From: Actinomycetes bacterium
GTDB taxonomy: Bacteria; Actinomycetota; CALGFH01
Direction of reading: 5' to 3'
NCBI GenBank assembly: GCA_030146615.1
Contig: JASLBL010000093.1
Location: forward strand, 1-7,416
Length of the DNA: 7,416 nucleotides
A program made the position numbers and the translations under genes. The notes below the pieces were generated by a model, which had not been told where the DNA came from, searched no databases, and saw only the letters and a list, made by a program, of their open reading frames with translations. Positions 5,223 to 7,416 of the stretch are shown here, one piece after another; position 1 is the stretch's first letter, and each line of letters opens with the position of its first letter.

Positions 5223-7416
5223 GTGACGGTCATGGCATACCAAGGTGCGATCTTCGACGTGGACGGCGTCCTGGTGGACTCGCCGCACGAGCTGGCTTGG
5301 CGCGAGTCGTTCCGGATGCTCATGGAGGGCGAGTGGCGCGACATCCGCGATCAGACGAGTTACAGCCCTGAGCGGTTCACTCAGGCGGTGTACCAGCAGG
5401 TCATGGCGGGCAAGCCGCGGATGGCCGGGGCCCGCGCGGCCATGGAGTACTTTGGGGTGCCAGATATCAATGCCCGGGTCGATCAGTACGCGGCGGCCAA
5501 GCATGAATATGTGGTCAAGCTGATCGAGGCGGGCCGGTTCATGGCCTTCCCTGATGCGCTCCGGTTCATCCTGGCCGTCAAGGCCATGGGCATCCCGGTT
5601 GCGGCGGCGTCCTCGTCCAAGAATGCCAAGCTGTTCCTGGAGCGGATTCGGCTGGACAGCTTCGCCGCCGAGCAGCGGCTGGACTACGACTTCCTTCGCC
5701 CTGGGATGACCTTGGCGGAGTTGTTCGACGCCGACATCTCCGGCCGCGACTTCCCCAAGGGCAAGCCCGACCCGGCCATCTTCCTCACCGCTGCCCAGGA
5801 GCTGGGGGTTCCACCGGCCGGCTGCTTCGTGGTCGAGGACGCCTCCAGCGGGGTGCAGGCGGCCAAGGCCGGCAACATGGCGGCGCTCGGGGTGGCCCGC
5901 CTGGACGACCGCGACCTGCTGCTGGAGGCGGGCGCCGACCTGGTTGTGACGACGCTGGATGACGCCTCCCTGCCTGCGCTGGCCGCCCGGCGTCTTGAGG
6001 AGCGGCGGGTGGCCGCGGAGCTCCGGCAGCGCCTCACGCAGCGGCCACCGAGTATCTGGACGCTGGTCTATGACGGCTTCGACCCCGCCCGGCAGGGGCT
6101 TCGTGAGGCGCTGTGCGCGCTCGGCAACGGCTACTTCGTGACCCGGGGCGCGCTGCCCGAGGCCGAGGCCGACGGGGTCAACTATCCGGGGACCTACGCC
6201 GCCGGCCTGTACAACCGAGCCGAGACCGAGATCGCCGGCCGCACCGTTGAGAACGAGGACCTGGTGAACATCCCCAACTGGCTGCCGCTGCGGTTCCGGA
6301 TCGCCGACGGGGCGTGGTTCGACGTCCAGCAGGCCGATGTCCTGGAGCATCGCTTGGAGTTGGACATGCGCCATGGGATGCTCATCCGGCATCTGGTATG
6401 GCGGGACGCCGAGGGTCGGCGGACCAGCGTCGTCCAGCGCCGGCTGGTGAGCATGAAGGACGAGCATCTGGCCGGCCTGGAGACGACCTTCGTGGCCGAG
6501 AACTGGTCGGGGACAATTCAAGTTCGCTCCGGGCTGGACGGCCAGGTGGTCAACGCCGGGGTCAAACGCTACCGCGACCTCAACAACCGGCACCTGGTGG
6601 TGCTGGACCAGGCCGAGGTCAACTCCGAGACGATCGACCTCCAGGTCGAGACGATCCAGTCGCGCGTCCGGGTCGCGCTGGCGGCCCGCACCAGGGTGGT
6701 GCGGGACGGCGGGGCCGCCGACGCCGGCCGGCGGCTGGTTTCCGAGCCCGGGTTCGTCGCCCACGAGCTCACCGTCGAGCTGGAGCAGGGGCGTCCGGTG
6801 ACCGTGGAGAAGGTCGTCGCCCTCTACACCTCCCGCGACCGGGCGGTCTCCGAGAGCCGGACCGACGCGCGGCTGACGGTGGTCGGCGCCGAGGACTTCC
6901 AGGGACTCCTGGCTCGGCACGAAGGGGCCTGGGACAGCCTCTGGAGCCGCTTCGACGTCCAGCTCGACAGCGCCAACCAGTGGACCGAGACGGTCCTGCA
7001 CCTGCACATCTTCCACCTGCTGCAGACGGTCTCGCCGCACACCCGCCACCTGGACGTCGGTGTCCCGGCGCGGGGCTGGCACGGGGAGGCCTACCGGGGC
7101 CACGTCTTCTGGGACGAGCTGTTCATCTTCCCGTTCTTCAACCTCCAGCGGCCGATCCTGGCCGCCGCGCTGCTGGACTACCGCCACGCCCGCCTCGGCG
7201 CGGCCCGCTCGGCGGCCCGGGAGGCCGGCTACCAGGGGGCCATGTTCCCCTGGCAGAGCGGCTCCAACGGCCAGGAGGAGACCCAGGCGCTCCACCTCAA
7301 TCCCAAGTCGGGTCGCTGGCTACCGGACCACTCCCGCAACCAGCGGCACGTCAACATCGCCATCGCCTACAACGTCTGGCAGCACTACCTGGTCACCGGG
7401 AGCACCGCGTTCCTGC
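5223..7416 (+). CDS. HAD (beta-phosphoglucomutase-like) - GH65 fusion protein, 3' partial
   Basis: The reading frame runs off the window after about 730 residues. Numbered from the ATG at 5232, residues 1-255 form a HAD domain of the beta-phosphoglucomutase type: FDVDGVLVDS (8-17, Asp9 nucleophile, Asp11), ASSSKN (126-131), GKPDP (177-181, Lys178) and VEDASSGVQ (201-209, Glu202/Asp203). After a charged linker, a GH65 domain starts near 275, with the beta-sandwich signature ALGNGYFVTRG (296-306) and the barrel motif YRGHVFWDE (621-629). The expected catalytic Glu would fall some tens of residues past the end. The barrel contains NGQEE followed by an extra LNPKSGRW segment (689-696) absent from the upstream GH65, so the two are distinct subfamilies and not a recent duplication. 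The architecture recalls mycobacterial HAD-GH65 proteins such as Rv2006, but I see no trehalose-6-phosphate phosphatase domain between the two parts. Likely role: release glucose 1-phosphate and convert it to glucose 6-phosphate. Substrate unknown. Confidence 0.9.
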   Translation, partial: MTVMAYQGAIFDVDGVLVDSPHELAWRESFRMLMEGEWRDIRDQTSYSPERFTQAVYQQVMAGKPRMAGARAAMEYFGVPDINARVDQYAAAKHEYVVKLIEAGRFMAFPDALRFILAVKAMGIPVAAASSSKNAKLFLERIRLDSFAAEQRLDYDFLRPGMTLAELFDADISGRDFPKGKPDPAIFLTAAQELGVPPAGCFVVEDASSGVQAAKAGNMAALGVARLDDRDLLLEAGADLVVTTLDDASLPALAARRLEERRVAAELRQRLTQRPPSIWTLVYDGFDPARQGLREALCALGNGYFVTRGALPEAEADGVNYPGTYAAGLYNRAETEIAGRTVENEDLVNIPNWLPLRFRIADGAWFDVQQADVLEHRLELDMRHGMLIRHLVWRDAEGRRTSVVQRRLVSMKDEHLAGLETTFVAENWSGTIQVRSGLDGQVVNAGVKRYRDLNNRHLVVLDQAEVNSETIDLQVETIQSRVRVALAARTRVVRDGGAADAGRRLVSEPGFVAHELTVELEQGRPVTVEKVVALYTSRDRAVSESRTDARLTVVGAEDFQGLLARHEGAWDSLWSRFDVQLDSANQWTETVLHLHIFHLLQTVSPHTRHLDVGVPARGWHGEAYRGHVFWDELFIFPFFNLQRPILAAALLDYRHARLGAARSAAREAGYQGAMFPWQSGSNGQEETQALHLNPKSGRWLPDHSRNQRHVNIAIAYNVWQHYLVTGSTAFL

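Noticed and set aside
5148..7295. A 715-residue minus-strand open frame opposite the HAD-GH65 gene.
   Set aside because: It is a shadow of GC-rich codons; the plus strand encodes clear HAD and GH65 motifs throughout.
1..7416. CRISPR arrays, tRNA or rRNA genes, toxin-antitoxin pairs or a retron.
   Set aside because: I saw no regularly spaced repeats, no cloverleaf or rRNA-like sequence, and no small paired genes of these types on either strand.

Overview
The window looks like chromosomal DNA of a high-GC Gram-positive bacterium, most likely an actinomycete-type (Actinomycetota) lineage. The clues are strongly G/C-biased third codon positions, a membrane-anchored NERD-domain protein of a type I associate with actinobacteria, and a HAD-GH65 fusion protein of the kind I recall from mycobacteria and relatives. 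This placement rests on protein resemblance from memory; nothing in the window fixes the genus.

Layout: (1) Bases 1-141 are the C-terminal tail of an IS481/IS3-like DDE transposase, cut by the window edge. (2) A well-formed gene with a strong ribosome binding site (160-1077, +) encodes a membrane-anchored NERD nuclease-like protein. (3) 1078-1365 has no gene I can support. (4) 1366-about 2461 is a decayed block read on the minus strand. It holds a frameshifted bactofilin-like (polymer-forming) membrane protein and, upstream of it, the frameshifted and N-terminally truncated end of a DJ-1/PfpI-family protein. (5) 2462-2800 is non-coding, with two inverted repeats and a candidate leaderless promoter just before the next start codon. 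(6) 2801-5167 (+) is an intact 788-residue glycoside hydrolase family 65 (GH65) protein. (7) 5223-7416 (+, runs off the end) is a fusion of a beta-phosphoglucomutase-like HAD domain and a second, clearly different GH65 domain.

How it fits together: the right-hand half is a carbohydrate module. GH65 enzymes cleave alpha-glucobioses (trehalose, maltose, kojibiose, nigerose), mostly by phosphorolysis to beta-glucose 1-phosphate, and a beta-phosphoglucomutase turns that into glucose 6-phosphate. A HAD-GH65 fusion with a second GH65 55 bases upstream suggests an operon that brings alpha-glucosides into glycolysis, although the first GH65 has a Gly where I expect the phosphate-binding His. The left half looks like a genome-plasticity zone: a transposase remnant, a stand-alone NERD gene and two broken genes. 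I see no clear new defence or mobile system. The most interesting points are the paired GH65 enzymes, the altered phosphate loop and the clustered frameshifts.
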